Assembly: GCA_031278395.1 (NCBI GenBank)
Contig: JAITKM010000025.1
Location: 1-7,162, forward strand
From: Deltaproteobacteria bacterium
GTDB taxonomy: Bacteria; Bdellovibrionota_C; UBA2361; SZUA-149; JAITKM01
Length of the DNA stretch: 7,162 bases
Direction of reading: 5' to 3'
The notes beneath the pieces are model-generated. The model had not been told where the DNA came from. It saw only the letters and a program-made list of their open reading frames with translations, and did no database searches. Each line of letters starts with the position of its first letter. Position 1 is the stretch's first letter. Made by a program: the position numbers and the translations under genes. This document shows positions 5,956 through 7,162 of this stretch, in pieces.

Positions 5956-7143
5956 TTATAAATTACGAATAGCTTTCCAAGTATAATGAGCTGTTTGTTT
6001 ATTTTTCTTATTATCCAAATAAACTTCAGCTCTACTTACACCAGTTAAAGAACTACCATCAGCCGAAATCTCAGCAGTCGTCTCTGTTTTTAAGCCATTT
6101 TTATCAATTGTAATAAACTTAACTTTATTTGAGTTTTTAGACAGTCTTTTTCCTTCAAGGAATGATAGATTAACAACATTGTTAATATTTTTTGAATTTT
6201 GCAATGCAATACCAGAAGCACTAACACCTTTCAAAATTCCATCCTTCTCAGAAAGAATAAACGAACCTACTGGAGAAGCCATTTCTTTAGTTACAGACTC
6301 ATTATCAATAGACCAAACCCAAATTCCACCAAAACTAGTGCGAGCATTTGCCTGTCGTTCGTCTCTAACTGCTTTTTCTTTGGCAGCATCTTTTAAAGCC
6401 TCATCTTTAGTTGAGTAAGCTTTATTAGCCATCCAGTCAATTGCTCGTCCAGTTATAGAATTACCAGCATTATCAGTCCTAGTATAACCTTTACTTACAA
6501 TAATATCACCAGTTCTCGTATTGTCGCCAGTTTTAGTATAGTAAAGAGCAATAACTCCAACTTCTTCTAAAGACTTAATTTCTGCCGAAGTTGATACACC
6601 ATCTTGATTCTTATCAAACCACAATGCTAAACCATCCAACTCCATCCCAGAAACTTTACCGTCCTTGTCTTTATCTAGACTAGCTAAAGCTTCAAATCCA
6701 TCTCTCCAAGTCTTACCAAAAGTATATTGTCCAAACAGTTGCTTAGCGTCTTTAATACTCTTCGTATCTTTTGGATCCCAAACCAAAAGTGGCTTATTCT
6801 CAGAACCTTTCCAGATATACCACTTTCCTTTTTCATTTGGATTTAGAGGGAAGCTACTTACGCCAATTTCATTTTTTGGATTAAAATCATCTACCCAAGC
6901 TAAACTTACAGGAGTATTAGAATAGTAGACGTTAATACCACCGCAGAAATTCAGCCCGTCTTTACACTCAACTTTGCTACAAGATTCGTTTAAGCAATAT
7001 TCACTTTTGCAAGACCCATCTTTAATTTTTTCAGCCATTTTTTTAGCAAAGTCAACCTGGTTCTTCCAGGCATCTTTAGGGATAGTACAACCAAAAGATT
7101 GTACAAATTTTTCTGCTACACATTCATCTAATCTGCCATGCAT
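5956..7143 (-). CDS. EF-hand calcium-binding protein with Cys-rich N-terminal part (N-terminus possibly outside the window)
   Basis: The 395 residues from the first ATG show three parts. Residues 1-70 contain all seven cysteines (8, 19, 45, 50, 55, 60, 67), the last five at 5- to 7-residue spacing, which suggests disulfides outside the cytoplasm or a metal site. Residues 147-195 contain two canonical 12-residue EF-hand loops, DKDKDGKVSGME (157-168) and DKNQDGVSTSAE (177-188), followed by a SLEEVGV helix. This pairing is common in large secreted bacterial calcium-binding proteins. Residues about 273-395 alternate in a beta-strand pattern starting GGIWVW and ending YTWKAIRNL, perhaps a small beta-barrel. 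A charged helix at 244-266 separates the last two parts. No signal peptide follows the ATG, and the frame stays open upstream to the window edge, so the protein may be longer. An SD-like GAGGAG before the ATG argues the other way. Function is unknown. Confidence 0.8.
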   Translation of the reverse strand: MHGRLDECVAEKFVQSFGCTIPKDAWKNQVDFAKKMAEKIKDGSCKSEYCLNESCSKVECKDGLNFCGGINVYYSNTPVSLAWVDDFNPKNEIGVSSFPLNPNEKGKWYIWKGSENKPLLVWDPKDTKSIKDAKQLFGQYTFGKTWRDGFEALASLDKDKDGKVSGMELDGLALWFDKNQDGVSTSAEIKSLEEVGVIALYYTKTGDNTRTGDIIVSKGYTRTDNAGNSITGRAIDWMANKAYSTKDEALKDAAKEKAVRDERQANARTSFGGIWVWSIDNESVTKEMASPVGSFILSEKDGILKGVSASGIALQNSKNINNVVNLSFLEGKRLSKNSNKVKFITIDKNGLKTETTAEISADGSSLTGVSRAEVYLDNKKNKQTAHYTWKAIRNL

Positions 7144-7149
7144 TCCGTT

Positions 7150-7155
7150 CTCCTC
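7150..7155 (-). promoter_or_regulatory. SD-like site before the EF-hand protein ATG
   Basis: GAGGAG on the minus strand ends six bases before the ATG at 7143, ideal SD spacing. The same bases also read as in-frame Glu-Glu codons of a frame that runs to the window edge. The site supports a start at 7143 but may simply be coding sequence of a longer protein. Confidence 0.35.
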
Positions 7156-7162
7156 ACCAAGG

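Noticed and set aside
6179-6925. Several + strand open frames opposite the EF-hand gene
   Set aside because: They overlap the EF-hand and beta-domain coding region antisense, overlap each other and show no coding features.
1-7162. CRISPR array, insertion sequence or toxin-antitoxin pair
   Set aside because: No regularly spaced repeats, transposase motifs or paired small genes were seen on either strand.

Overview
The window is AT-rich bacterial DNA (hand counts over several lines give about 35-50% G+C) using the standard genetic code. It carries two glycogen-metabolism genes, a queuosine tRNA-modification gene and two proteins of unknown role. The bacterium cannot be named from this. The divergent protein sequences and the lack of recognisable Shine-Dalgarno (SD) sequences on several genes would fit an uncultured lineage, but that is an impression.

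Left end (1-257): no protein gene. On the + strand, 97-149 reads as the 3' half of a tRNA (anticodon loop, variable loop, T arm, 3' acceptor strand). No convincing D arm or 5' acceptor strand sits at the right distance, so it looks like a tRNA fragment or attachment-site footprint rather than a working tRNA.

Minus-strand block (258-5131): read right to left, the order is glgX (debranching enzyme), glgB (branching enzyme), then queH (epoxyqueuosine reductase). glgX and glgB are 11 bases apart and should form one transcript. They act on opposite sides of glycogen structure: GlgB makes alpha-1,6 branches and GlgX removes them. A weak hairpin plus T run follows glgB. queH then has its own candidate promoter, a 15-base perfect inverted repeat at the expected transcription start, and a strong SD, so it is probably a separate unit.

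Divergent region (5132-5230): a 99-base gap separates glgX from a + strand gene and carries overlapping -10-like boxes on both strands. The + strand gene (5231-5791) encodes a 186-residue protein that fits the outline of a RelA/SpoT-type HD hydrolase domain but has lost most metal-binding and catalytic residues. This is the most intriguing candidate in the window: a possible dead (p)ppGpp-hydrolase-like protein sharing a promoter region with glycogen genes.

Right end (5792-7162): a strong hairpin terminator serves the minus-strand gene 5956-7143. That gene encodes a protein with a Cys-rich N-terminal part, two canonical EF-hand calcium loops and a beta-rich C-terminal domain. Its reading frame stays open to the window edge, so its N-terminus may lie outside. 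No CRISPR array, insertion sequence or complete rRNA/tRNA gene was found.
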